In this document: positions 42,607 to 51,945 of the stretch, piece after piece
Layout: every line of letters starts with the position of its first letter
How positions within the stretch are numbered: position 1 is the first letter of the stretch
Assembly: GCF_018403285.1 (NCBI RefSeq)
Contig: NZ_BOSJ01000011.1
Location: 1 to 64,000, forward strand
DNA from: Paenibacillus sp. J45TS6
Lineage (GTDB): Bacteria > Bacillota > Bacilli > Paenibacillales > Paenibacillaceae
Length of the DNA stretch: 64,000 nucleotides
Direction: 5' to 3'
Translations under genes and position numbers: made by a program
The notes under the pieces: generated by a model
The model's input: only the letters and a program-made list of their open reading frames with translations
Told to the model about the DNA's origin: nothing
Database searches by the model: none

Positions 42607-44455
42607 TGTCTCTGCCTCCTTCTCCACCTTGACTCTCAAGCAGCTGTAGAGGAATTTCAAAGGACACCTCGGTCCCTTCACCCAATTTACTCACAATTCT
42701 AAAATTTACTTTATCGTCATAATACAATTCGAGACGGCGATAAACGTTCTGCATGCCAATGTTATTTCCTCCACTTTCCTCTTTGCCCCTCATATGGTAC
42801 ATCACCTCTTGCAGCCGTTCTTTATCCATGCCCTTGCCATTATCAGATACAACGATACGCAGGCAATCGCTCATGATTTCCGCTTGGATCTTCACATAAC
42901 CAAGCCCCGGAGTGGCTTGTATCCCATGTTTGCAAGCATTTTCCGCCAATTGCTGGATACTCATTTTTGGTATTTTATAGTGCCGCGCCTCATCACTGAT
43001 ATCAATGTAATACTCAAACTTGTCCCGAAAACGGAATTTCTCAATCCCCAGGTACATTACCGTAAAACTCATCTCCTCTTCCAAGGTGACCAAATCATCC
43101 TTCCAATTCAGCAGACGACGAAGCAGCTTGGACAGGTCTTTGATAATGTCCTTAACATCCACATAATTGTTCTTGGTACTAACCACTAGCAGCGCATTCA
43201 ATGTATTGAATAAAAAATGGGGATTCATTTGGCTTTGCAACAAATTAAGCTCAGCACGAATACGCTCAGCCTCTAAACTTCGTTGCTGAATTTCAAGCTT
43301 GTACACGTTGTTAATCAAGGATTGGATCTGAGCGGTCATCATATTGAAATTCCGGATCAAATCACCGATTTCGTCTTTTCCACCATCGATGTTAATCAGA
43401 TCGAATTTCTCGTTCCCCACCTTTTGCATATGCCTGGACAGGCGCTTCACTCGGTAATTATACGAACGCAGCATAATATATATGAAAATCGAGGTAATCA
43501 AAGTAATGATGCCTGCCAGCATGCCAAAATAAAGCTGCATGGACAGCATCGCTTGTTTCGTACGCGTTTCCTGAGGCACGCCAATCAGTTTCCATCCCTT
43601 CACATAGCTGGCATTGCCAATCGGAACAATATGTAAGTCCTGCTCTGTCGTCTTGCTCGTATCAAATAGCGCATAATCGCTGCCCATCTCGCCCTGGTAC
43701 TTGTCATTTGCAGACACGATAATTTGATTCTGGGCATTGACTAGATACAGATCGAGCGAGCTCTCTTCTCTCGCAATCACGTCGTAAAAACGATTTAGGT
43801 AAAAATCGATGCGCACCAGCTTCTGATAGGCATTATCCGCATAGTAATAGTCCATTTTTTCAATAACGCTAAAATAAGACGAGGTCATAGTCCGATCATT
43901 AGCAGCTTGATCGCGGTAAGCGACCACTTGCAGAGGTTCCCCCACCGCTTCCCAAGTCTTAAACCAGTTGCTCAAGCGCACCGAACTATCCAGATTGTAA
44001 TAATCACCTCCGGGCACGATGGTTGGATTGTCTGTGTAAATACCAATTCGCTGAATTTGGTTATTTACAGGAATATAAGAGGTCACTCGGTGACGAAGCT
44101 GCGCATCAAGCGTCCTGTAGAAATCTAATTGGCCGTCGTACTGCCGGTCCATGGCTTCAGACAACACCTTGTCCGTGATCAAGGCATGACTGACAGCAAC
44201 ACCGCCATCAATCATTGTATGGATATCCTTTCTTGCCCGCTCCAGGGATATTTGTAAATTTTGCTCTTCCCGTTCTTTAATCAGCCCAGACATCCGATCC
44301 ATGAACAGAGAATTACTCACGATGATAGGAAGCAAAATTCCAATAATATAGATCAGCATAAACTTGTAGTTCAAAGGAATATCATTCACGATGCCGCGAA
44401 ATCGAAATTTCTTAAACATGGTTGCTATCGCCATCCTCCATTTGTTACTTATCAA
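42596..44455 (-). CDS. Sensor histidine kinase, YesM-like
   Basis: The 619-residue protein has two membrane helices flanking a large extracytoplasmic sensor domain (about residues 45-290), a HAMP segment and a His_kinase/HATPase pair. It has the HFLFNTLNAL phosphoacceptor, the N-box QLAENACKHG and DNGKGM. It should sense extracellular sugar or the loaded binding protein. The TTG start at 44455 follows GAGGA by about 5 nt; ATGs further in are possible. It lies between two YesN-like regulators. Confidence 0.92.
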   Translation of the reverse strand: MISNKWRMAIATMFKKFRFRGIVNDIPLNYKFMLIYIIGILLPIIVSNSLFMDRMSGLIKEREEQNLQISLERARKDIHTMIDGGVAVSHALITDKVLSEAMDRQYDGQLDFYRTLDAQLRHRVTSYIPVNNQIQRIGIYTDNPTIVPGGDYYNLDSSVRLSNWFKTWEAVGEPLQVVAYRDQAANDRTMTSSYFSVIEKMDYYYADNAYQKLVRIDFYLNRFYDVIAREESSLDLYLVNAQNQIIVSANDKYQGEMGSDYALFDTSKTTEQDLHIVPIGNASYVKGWKLIGVPQETRTKQAMLSMQLYFGMLAGIITLITSIFIYIMLRSYNYRVKRLSRHMQKVGNEKFDLINIDGGKDEIGDLIRNFNMMTAQIQSLINNVYKLEIQQRSLEAERIRAELNLLQSQMNPHFLFNTLNALLVVSTKNNYVDVKDIIKDLSKLLRRLLNWKDDLVTLEEEMSFTVMYLGIEKFRFRDKFEYYIDISDEARHYKIPKMSIQQLAENACKHGIQATPGLGYVKIQAEIMSDCLRIVVSDNGKGMDKERLQEVMYHMRGKEESGGNNIGMQNVYRRLELYYDDKVNFRIVSKLGEGTEVSFEIPLQLLESQGGEGGRDNDI

Positions 44456-44462
44456 GTCGTCC

Positions 44463-45989
44463 TCATCGTTGTTTTCGATATGCAGAAGGTGCCATCCCGG
44501 TCATTCGTTTGAACTGACTTACAAAATAGTCGACATTGGGATACCCTGAATTCATTGAAACCTCAGCGATATTGAAACGACTCTGGCGCAACAATCGCTT
44601 TGCTTCCTCCATTCGTTTGTCATTTAGATACTCACGAAAAGATTTGCCGGTCTGCTGTTTGAATGCTTGCCCCAAATAGTTAGCATTCATATGGAATTTT
44701 TGTGCAAGTTCCTGTAGTTGTAATTTCTCTCGAAACTCCTGATTAACATACTGTACTACCTGGAAAATCGTGCTGTACTCTTTTTCTTTCCGCAGCTCCA
44801 TCAGCATCTTCATCGCATTCTGAGATAACTCGAGCGCATATTCCCGAAACGCAGAATAGGAGCTCATTCCGGTAGTAAGACCCAGCGTATTTTGCATGTC
44901 CCGCATAAAGTGATCCACATCTCCATCCAGCTCCTTCAACTGCTTACGAACACCCATTTCGAGTGCAAGTAATTGAACCCGGGCATATTCAATATCCGAT
45001 ACCGGCATCCTAGAATCAGAGTTAGCAAGCAGATCGTGCACTGCTCCTTCCAATTTTTCCTGTTCACCCGACAAAATCGTTTCCATCAGAATCGTCAACG
45101 CTTTCTGATTCACACTCGTCATACCCTCATTCTGTGGTAGATCCTCATAATGAATAATGCCATTTTCTCTTTGATAGCGCTTCCATTTAAGTGCAAATAA
45201 TGCTTTTTCGTATGCCTGCTTCGTAGCCCCTGCTCCGCCTGGATGATGTCCAAGTGCCATAGTCATTTGCGTATGACTGGAGTACAGCTCATAGAGTTCT
45301 TTTCCAAGTACCTCCATCCGCTCCTGGGATGGTTCTGCCATCGCAGAGAATACTCCTACTCTTCCTTCTGCATCCGTAAAGAGCTCGGCGCGATAAGCAC
45401 ACGTTAGGCTGCGAACCTGCGATTTTATGTCTTCCTTATAAGTCTCCGTCTCAATTAAGAGACAGGCGATATTCTCATGGCCTTTCATTTGCAGTATCGC
45501 TTCTACTTCCGTTTTTAGTATGCTGCAGTCTTCGCCCTGGAGCAGTCGATTGAACAAGCTATTTACATATAAAGCATGCTCGCGTTGATGTACATCCTCG
45601 AAAGCCTGCTCTTCCTGAATTTTACGGCTGATCTGTTCCAGAACATTTTCTATCTCAACTTCATCAATGGGTTTAAGCAAATAATCCTCGACACGCTGTT
45701 CAAGCGCTGTTTTCGCATATTCAAAGCTATCATAACCGCTTAATATGACGAATCTAGGCGGCTTAGCCAGTTCCTGCATAGAACGGTCAATCAGTTCGAG
45801 ACCACTCAGAGAAGGCATATGAATATCTGTAAGCACCAGATCCGGCTGAAGATCCTCGATTAAGGACCAGGCAGCATGTCCGTTTTCGACCTCTCCGCAG
45901 ATTTGAAATCCATATTTGTCCCAATTCACCATGGTTCGCAAGCCCTCCAGCACCCATGGCTCATCATCCACCAATAAAACATTCATCAT
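44463..45989 (-). CDS. Response regulator with AraC-type DNA-binding domain, YesN-like (second)
   Basis: The 508-residue protein has the same plan as the regulator at 41068: receiver (VDDEPWVLEGL, phospho-Asp in DLVLTDIHMP), a variable middle, and a C-terminal AraC pair (AEVSMNSGYPNVDYFVSQFKR). AAGGAGG lies 7 nt before the ATG at 45989. It opens the regulator-kinase-regulator operon. One kinase with two similar regulators raises the question of which it phosphorylates. Confidence 0.9.
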   Translation of the reverse strand: MMNVLLVDDEPWVLEGLRTMVNWDKYGFQICGEVENGHAAWSLIEDLQPDLVLTDIHMPSLSGLELIDRSMQELAKPPRFVILSGYDSFEYAKTALEQRVEDYLLKPIDEVEIENVLEQISRKIQEEQAFEDVHQREHALYVNSLFNRLLQGEDCSILKTEVEAILQMKGHENIACLLIETETYKEDIKSQVRSLTCAYRAELFTDAEGRVGVFSAMAEPSQERMEVLGKELYELYSSHTQMTMALGHHPGGAGATKQAYEKALFALKWKRYQRENGIIHYEDLPQNEGMTSVNQKALTILMETILSGEQEKLEGAVHDLLANSDSRMPVSDIEYARVQLLALEMGVRKQLKELDGDVDHFMRDMQNTLGLTTGMSSYSAFREYALELSQNAMKMLMELRKEKEYSTIFQVVQYVNQEFREKLQLQELAQKFHMNANYLGQAFKQQTGKSFREYLNDKRMEEAKRLLRQSRFNIAEVSMNSGYPNVDYFVSQFKRMTGMAPSAYRKQR

Positions 45990-46112
45990 ACTTGCTTCCT
46001 CCTTCATTTGAATGAAGCTTTCACGGTGTTCGAAAGCGAATGTAAATACTTGTTAAAATAACAATATTTATTGTAATATATCACATTTTCGCATGAATTG
46101 CCCAGACTATGA

Positions 46113-46724
46113 TTATCGCTTACGTGAGCGACGGATGACCCAGCGGATGAGCTGATACAGTACAAATATGACTCCAAGCAAAATAAGCGTCCGGGTCAGC
46201 GAACGTTCAACGATCTGAAATACTTGCTTCCACTGTTCACCAAACACGTAACCAATAGAGAAAAATACAGTGACCCAGATGGCTGTGCCTGCGTAGGCGT
46301 ACGTTGCTACTGTACGGTAAGGGAGACGGATAATGCCGATGAAATAGCCGATAAATTGTCTCACGCCGGGAACAAAAAAGACGTATAGCAACAGCTTGTC
46401 CCCATATTTATCATATCGTTTCCTTGTCTTCTCTAGGAACTCCGGATGAATAGACAGCCATTTTCCAAACCGATATACAAGCGGAGTTCCAAACCGATAA
46501 CCAATACTATATGTAATCGTTACACCTAGAATGGCACCTGCCAGGGCAAATAAATAAGCAGGAAGCCAGTGCAGCAGACCTAGGTATACTAAATATCCCG
46601 TATATGTTAACGTACTATTTCCCGGAGGAATGGGCAAAGCAATAAAATCTAAAGGCAATCCGATAAGTAATACATAGTACCCGTATTGATCGAACAATCT
46701 TTCTACTACATCAATCAGATTCAT
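46113..46724 (-). CDS. DedA-family membrane protein
   Basis: The 203-residue protein has four to six hydrophobic segments and the DedA signature FFVPGVRQFIGYFIGI near residue 115, with a Gly-rich region before it. DedA proteins work in membrane lipid (undecaprenyl phosphate or phospholipid) transport or homeostasis. AGGAGAC lies before the ATG. It stands between the xylan regulators and the second glycosyltransferase cluster and is not obviously linked to either. Confidence 0.88.
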   Translation of the reverse strand: MNLIDVVERLFDQYGYYVLLIGLPLDFIALPIPPGNSTLTYTGYLVYLGLLHWLPAYLFALAGAILGVTITYSIGYRFGTPLVYRFGKWLSIHPEFLEKTRKRYDKYGDKLLLYVFFVPGVRQFIGYFIGIIRLPYRTVATYAYAGTAIWVTVFFSIGYVFGEQWKQVFQIVERSLTRTLILLGVIFVLYQLIRWVIRRSRKR

Positions 46725-46859
46725 GAAGTCTCCTTATGTACAGAAATAAATGTATTTTCTCTTCTAGAAATAGTAATCCAAATGTAGAACTTTAATCAAG
46801 TTTACCCTTCTGCCTTTCAAAAGAATCATAGAGAAAAGCAGAAGGTTCTTGCGCATGGT

Positions 46860-48272
46860 TTATAGCGGATGTTTCATCACAGAAGGTGCAATCAGGGGAA
46901 GCCCCAGCGGTAAGGTTTGAATGACTTGACTGCTAAGAATATGAACGGTATCCGTATCGTTCAACCAGTACTCCGCAGCATACCTGGTAACAAACGGTCT
47001 TCGCTTCCCACGACACAGTTGAAACCATTCCGAATTTCCGTTCAGGGAATCCTCCGTAATGATACTTCCCTCGGGTAAGCCAAAAGTGTAGTTTTGCCCC
47101 CTTATTATTTCAGTAATTTCTTGTTCAGTGCTTGCCGTAATGTCCATCCCTGTAGGAATTTGGCGAAGCTCCGGTCTTGATAAAGTGACCGCTTTCTTCT
47201 GAAGCTGATGATAGTCCGCCTCTTCTCCAACAAAGCTAACGCGATGTTTCTGTCCATCAGCTAACCAGTGTAGACTTCCTGCTGTACTCTGAATCCATCG
47301 ATAGTTTGGATATAGATGGTAGGCGTATTTATTTAATTCAGGAGCGTTTTTTGTTCTTCGTATTTCTTTTGTTCTCAGAACAAGTTCATGGGGATTTCCC
47401 CACTTGGCTGCATAGAACTTCGCATTATGATCATTCGTCTGCTGGAACTGATCCGCAAGTCTTTTCATACTCACACTGCCATAATGGTGAATAAAACTGT
47501 CTCCTGCCACAGCTAATTTGCGGTCTAGTAAGCGAATACGAATGTTCCAATCTTCATCTTCATAGTTTCCGATGCGATATCCTTCGTCCAAATATCCAAC
47601 TTCTGAGATAAGCTCACGCCGAAACAATAGACAGAATCCCACAAGCCTGTCTGTTATCCGCCACTGAGAAGGATCGGGGACACTGTATCTTTCCGCAAAT
47701 GCCCACATGTCCTGGATCCGTTGATAAGATACTTCAATCTGCTGGTCTCCTCCAATGTAATTCGTGACGGGACCCACGGCTGCGATCTGCTCATCACTCT
47801 GTAGACAATGGAGCATATGAGTTAACCACCCTTTTGTTACTACTGTATCATTGTTCAGCATGACGATATAGTTGCCTCGTGCCATCATCAGCCCGTGATT
47901 AATTCCCCCTGAAAACCCGCGGTTTTCTTCAAGAATTGTATAGCGTATCCCTAATTTTTGATTCCTTAAATAAGCTGCTGTGCCATCACTTGATGCATTG
48001 TCCACGACAATGATCTCGTACGGCACGTCGGTGTTTGCCTTTATACTGTTAATGCATTCTTTAAGATAAGCAAGCTGATTAAATGTAGGAATAACAATGC
48101 TGGTCCCATCCATGTAGTTCCCATATGATACTGTCCCTGCTTTTAGGCCCTCTTCATAGCCCAGCAGGTATCCATCTTGATAAGCAGGGTTGGATCGCTG
48201 TGTGACTGCTCCTCCTTGTTTTTGCTTCCTTTTTCTAGAGATGATCCCTTTATTGCTGAAACTTTTTTTCAT
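46860..48272 (-). CDS. GT2 glycosyltransferase with basic, Tyr/Gly-periodic N-terminus
   Basis: The 470-residue protein starts with Lys/Arg-rich sequence (MKKSFSNKG, SRKRKQKQ) and then AYQDGYLLGYEEGLKAG. The GT2 domain follows (SIVIPTFNQ, VVDNASSDGT, NNDTVV, and YEDEDWNIR) and then a C-terminal region of about 200 residues. It should transfer a sugar to an acceptor in the cytoplasm. AGGGGA lies 6 nt before the ATG at 48272; an upstream start would overlap the previous gene. It is the last gene of the second glycan cluster. Confidence 0.85.
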   Translation of the reverse strand: MKKSFSNKGIISRKRKQKQGGAVTQRSNPAYQDGYLLGYEEGLKAGTVSYGNYMDGTSIVIPTFNQLAYLKECINSIKANTDVPYEIIVVDNASSDGTAAYLRNQKLGIRYTILEENRGFSGGINHGLMMARGNYIVMLNNDTVVTKGWLTHMLHCLQSDEQIAAVGPVTNYIGGDQQIEVSYQRIQDMWAFAERYSVPDPSQWRITDRLVGFCLLFRRELISEVGYLDEGYRIGNYEDEDWNIRIRLLDRKLAVAGDSFIHHYGSVSMKRLADQFQQTNDHNAKFYAAKWGNPHELVLRTKEIRRTKNAPELNKYAYHLYPNYRWIQSTAGSLHWLADGQKHRVSFVGEEADYHQLQKKAVTLSRPELRQIPTGMDITASTEQEITEIIRGQNYTFGLPEGSIITEDSLNGNSEWFQLCRGKRRPFVTRYAAEYWLNDTDTVHILSSQVIQTLPLGLPLIAPSVMKHPL

Positions 48273-48288
48273 ACGGATTCCCCTTTTA

Positions 48289-49326
48289 TCAGCCAGGTGC
48301 TGCTTCATTCTTTATCATTTCATCCGCAACATGACCTATATCAATAGCAACCTTTCGGTACGTTGAAGCAATCCGCTGACAGATGACGACAGCTGGGACA
48401 CCCGCTGCTACAAGTGCAATATCATATTCGTATTCCAAACAGGAAGCAAGAACCTGGTCGATGTCAGAAAAATCAGAGACCGGATAGATTGTACCGGTCA
48501 CATTGATTCCTTTTTCCCGCAGGACCTGCGCTGTACTTACAGCTTTGTTCCCGATCAGCAGTATGCGCCTTCCGTACAGAAGCGGTATCAAATACCCTGT
48601 GTGATACAGGCTGTAGTTTATAGTAGAAGTCGTGAGTCTCATCTCTCTGATAGGCAGCTGGTAATGCTTGAATATACGAAACATCAGCATCTGAAAAGCT
48701 GGCTTACGTGATACAGGCACCCCGATATAATCAGCAGATTTAATCGCTTCGATTAAAGACATCTGTACAGAAGCATCAGGTACAGGCACTCCAGCATAAG
48801 GTAGGAATGCCCCTAACTCATCGACTTCTGCTGGAGACATCACTGTATCATAAGCAAGACTTAGCAGCTCCCCATCACCAATCCTTACCAGCGATAACGG
48901 CCTTTTCTCAACGATTGCAGTCCACAAGAGATCTCTAACCTCCGAGATGCCTGCAAGTTGCAACATATGAGATCGATAATACTCAAGTCCTGCCTGGATT
49001 ATATCTTCACAAGTGACATCAGGCAGCAGCATCCCGTCAGGCATCCATTTCTCTACGAGGGCCTCTCCACCTGAATAAATTGCTTCTCTATATAAGGAAT
49101 GAAGAGAAGGTTGATTTTTTGATTCAGCTTTCACAGCCTGCTTTCTTTTATTTGTTAACTGCTTGTCAGCCGGTTGCTTAGAAGCCTTACGACGGCGCTT
49201 TGACCCTGCAGAGGTTGATCTAGAGCCGCGAAAGTTACCTCTTCCTCTCGCTTTGGCCCTTAATTTGAACAAGTTTTTATTGGAACGACTCCCTTTCTTA
49301 TGTTTGGAGACTTGCTTGCGACTCAT
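48289..49326 (-). CDS. GT-D fold glycosyltransferase-like protein with basic N-terminus
   Basis: The 345-residue protein has about 70 residues of Lys/Arg-rich sequence (SKHKKGSRSNK, KRRRKASKQ), then a short YREAIYSGGEAL motif and the GT-D/DUF1792 domain with LVRIGDGELLSL near residue 155. The GDGE motif is the DxE metal site of GT-D enzymes. By analogy it adds a sugar to a glycoprotein or glycan. AGGAG lies about 10 nt before the ATG at 49326. It is one of several proteins here with basic extensions. Confidence 0.8.
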   Translation of the reverse strand: MSRKQVSKHKKGSRSNKNLFKLRAKARGRGNFRGSRSTSAGSKRRRKASKQPADKQLTNKRKQAVKAESKNQPSLHSLYREAIYSGGEALVEKWMPDGMLLPDVTCEDIIQAGLEYYRSHMLQLAGISEVRDLLWTAIVEKRPLSLVRIGDGELLSLAYDTVMSPAEVDELGAFLPYAGVPVPDASVQMSLIEAIKSADYIGVPVSRKPAFQMLMFRIFKHYQLPIREMRLTTSTINYSLYHTGYLIPLLYGRRILLIGNKAVSTAQVLREKGINVTGTIYPVSDFSDIDQVLASCLEYEYDIALVAAGVPAVVICQRIASTYRKVAIDIGHVADEMIKNEAAPG

Positions 49327-49339
49327 TTGGACCACTCTC

Positions 49340-50071
49340 CTATGGCAGCAGGTCTTTCATTTTTTCGGCGGCCTCTTGTAAAGATTCAAAAGTCCCTGCA
49401 TCACTCCAAAATCCAGGAACAATATCATACTCTAATCCTCCTGCTGCGGCATAAACATTGTTCACGTCCGTAATTTCAAGTTCTCCCCTTGCCGAGGGAG
49501 CAAGTCCGCTGATGAGCTGAAATACGGAAGCATCGAACATGTAGAACCCAGTTACACTATAATCAGACTTAGGTTGATCCGGTTTTTCTTCAATATGAGA
49601 AATAAGGTTTTTGTTAGCTGTGTCAAATACAGGGACGCCGTACCTTCTCGGATCATCCACTTCTTTCAGCAGCACCCGGGCCGTTCCTTGTGGCTGTTTT
49701 GCATAAGACGCAACATAGGGACTTAGATCATCTGCGAACAGGTTATCCCCCAGCAGTACGACGAATTTCTCCTCTGGCAAAATAAATCCTTTGGCTAGAT
49801 CTAGCGCTTCAGCGATTCCACCCGCCTGTTCTTGGATTCGGTAGGTAATGCTCACGCCAAAAGCTGCTCCGCTGCCTAGAAAGTCGGTGTATAGACCTGA
49901 AGACTGCTTACTTATGACCATAAAAATATCCTTTATTCCCGCTTTACGCAAAGATTTAATTCCGTACACAATCATAGGATACTTCCCGACTGGCAACAGG
50001 TGTTTATTTAAATACAGGGTAAGCGGACGAAGACGTGTTCCTGTTCCTCCTGCAAGGATTACTCCTTTCAA
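49340..50071 (-). CDS. Sugar-1-phosphate nucleotidyltransferase, RmlA/SpsI type
   Basis: The 243-residue protein has the GVILAGGTGTRLRPLT start, the metal site LLGDNLF, the EEKP block and a later GELEITDVNN, typical of glucose-1-phosphate thymidylyltransferases. It is shorter than RmlA proteins of about 290 residues and similar to SpsI-type coat proteins. It supplies an activated sugar (dTDP-glucose is likely) to the glycosyltransferases around it. The TTG start has GGAGGG 6 nt upstream. Confidence 0.86.
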   Translation of the reverse strand: MKGVILAGGTGTRLRPLTLYLNKHLLPVGKYPMIVYGIKSLRKAGIKDIFMVISKQSSGLYTDFLGSGAAFGVSITYRIQEQAGGIAEALDLAKGFILPEEKFVVLLGDNLFADDLSPYVASYAKQPQGTARVLLKEVDDPRRYGVPVFDTANKNLISHIEEKPDQPKSDYSVTGFYMFDASVFQLISGLAPSARGELEITDVNNVYAAAGGLEYDIVPGFWSDAGTFESLQEAAEKMKDLLP

Positions 50072-50073
50072 GT

Positions 50074-50847
50074 CTATCCCTCCTTCGCATCATGTGACTT
50101 ATCAATAAATTGCAGTGGATCGACCTTCCACTTCTCCATATATAACATCCGATTGCGGTTAAGAATTTGCTGTAATTTATCCTTTTTTTCTTTATTAAAA
50201 CTTGCACTTCCCTCATGATGGACCAGAATATTACCCAAAACGAGGAGACGATATCCCGCAAGCCGAGCACGATAACAATAATCATCATCTTCATAATGAC
50301 CTGGGCTGAATCGTTCATCAAGATAGCCGATTGTCTCAAGAACCTCACGTTTGAACAAAAAACAGAGGCCTACAATCCGGTTTACTTCTAACCATTTCTG
50401 AGGGTCCGGCCTATTATGTTCAGTCACTATTTGTTGAAACTGTTCCACCGAGTGAAACTCCACCGGAATCTGCTGAATCCCACTCGCATAATTGGTGACC
50501 GGACCTACAATTCCAATAGAAGGGTCACTATAAAGTCCTTGCAAGAGCAAGGTAAGCCAGTCTTTCGTAACCGTTACATCGTTGTTAAGCAGCAGCAGTG
50601 ATTCCCCTCTTGCCAATCTTAACCCTGCATTACAGGCGGCAGGAAACCCTCCATTCTTCGGTAAAGAAATGAAACGAACCTTCTCCGAAGCACAATAGCC
50701 AAATGTATCATCCGTAGAACCATCATCGACGACTATAATTTCATAAGGTTCATCCGTGTACTGACGGATGGAATCGATACATTGCTTTAGCCAACCTCTC
50801 CCATTAAATGAGGGGATCACTATACTCGTTAGAGGGTAATGGTTCAT
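50074..50847 (-). CDS. Glycosyltransferase family 2
   Basis: The 257-residue GT2 enzyme has SIVIPSFNGRGWL, VVDDGSTDDT, LLNNDVTV (metal site) and a GHYEDDDYCYRAR block. It shares a CIDSI and NYASG pattern with the gene at 46860-48272 but lacks the basic extension. ATGA overlap with the upstream gene suggests coupling. It sits in a tightly packed cluster. Confidence 0.86.
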   Translation of the reverse strand: MNHYPLTSIVIPSFNGRGWLKQCIDSIRQYTDEPYEIIVVDDGSTDDTFGYCASEKVRFISLPKNGGFPAACNAGLRLARGESLLLLNNDVTVTKDWLTLLLQGLYSDPSIGIVGPVTNYASGIQQIPVEFHSVEQFQQIVTEHNRPDPQKWLEVNRIVGLCFLFKREVLETIGYLDERFSPGHYEDDDYCYRARLAGYRLLVLGNILVHHEGSASFNKEKKDKLQQILNRNRMLYMEKWKVDPLQFIDKSHDAKEG

Positions 50848-51926
50848 TTGGCATTCCTCCAGCGCGCTACCTCTACTCTGCTTAAGAGAGAGGCTTCGGT
50901 TATTGCCTCAGCTTCCGCATGTAAAGTGCTTAGCAGCGATGACAGAGCCTCTGCATGATCTCCAATAATCATTTGTTCCACCGAATTCCCTTTCCCCACA
51001 TTCCCTATTCTGCGGCGATTTTTTGTAATGACATCAACAGATGCAGCCACCTGTACAGTGCACCCTTTTTGGATTGCTGTCGTTTGAGCAAGCGGCGGAA
51101 CAACCAAGCTAGAGTATCCTATCGTTTGTATACATTTTTTTGACAGGGCGTGCGGAACAGAGATAAGGGAACTTGCACCCAGATCTCGCCTGTTCAGTAC
51201 CGAATTCAGATAACTTTTCAGACGTGTTACCGCATCCTGATTTGCAAAAGACGGTAAGTAGGAACGAAGATCATTTAGAGCCATATCTACCCCTGTATCT
51301 ACAGCATATAGAAAAGGAGCCAATTGTTCTGCTTTGATGACCATATCACCATCTGTGAACAATACCGTATCTGCGGTCGTCATTTGAGCACCGATCGCCC
51401 GCCCGACATCATGACCGACCCGCTCCGGCTCATAGATAATTGTCACGAGGGGGTATTCTCTCGCCAAAGCATAACTATTGTCGCTGCATCCATTGAGTAC
51501 TACGATGATCTCTTGCAAAGGCAGTCTGCTTAGTTCATTTAAAACAGCACCCAGCGTTTTTTCTTCATCTGATGCGGATACAACGGCTGCAGCTGAATGC
51601 GCAAGTGGCAGCAATATAGGCAGGTTAGTACTTTTCTTTTTGAGATAAAAAGCATGCTGATAGGCTTCTGCAATCTGTCTAACTTGACCATATGGCAGGG
51701 GTTTCGTTACGGATTGAAAATACCATGACGTAAATTCCGCATGCACATTTTGTATGGATTTTGAGGACTGGCGACGCAGTTTCTTCGAAGCAGCGAGACC
51801 TGCCTTTACTCCTAGTATCCGAAGGGTCTTAGGGACAGATGAGGTGCGAGAAACATGGATTCGCTTCACGCTTTTATTTTTCCGCTTTCGCGGCTTTATC
51901 GTTTTCTTTGCAGTGGAGTTTCTCAT
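50844..51926 (-). CDS. GT2-type glycosyltransferase with basic N-terminus (paralogue 1)
   Basis: The 360-residue protein has a Lys/Arg-rich N-terminal region (KKTIKPRKRKNK, KKLRRQSSK), a short linker and a GT2-type domain with VVLNGCSDNS, VGHDVGRAIGA and FTDGDMVI (metal site). It is paralogous to the next gene upstream along its catalytic part. GAGGTG lies 6 nt before the ATG at 51926. The acceptor is unknown. Confidence 0.8.
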   Translation of the reverse strand: MRNSTAKKTIKPRKRKNKSVKRIHVSRTSSVPKTLRILGVKAGLAASKKLRRQSSKSIQNVHAEFTSWYFQSVTKPLPYGQVRQIAEAYQHAFYLKKKSTNLPILLPLAHSAAAVVSASDEEKTLGAVLNELSRLPLQEIIVVLNGCSDNSYALAREYPLVTIIYEPERVGHDVGRAIGAQMTTADTVLFTDGDMVIKAEQLAPFLYAVDTGVDMALNDLRSYLPSFANQDAVTRLKSYLNSVLNRRDLGASSLISVPHALSKKCIQTIGYSSLVVPPLAQTTAIQKGCTVQVAASVDVITKNRRRIGNVGKGNSVEQMIIGDHAEALSSLLSTLHAEAEAITEASLLSRVEVARWRNAK

Positions 51927-51945
51927 TCTCCTCACCTCGTCTCAT

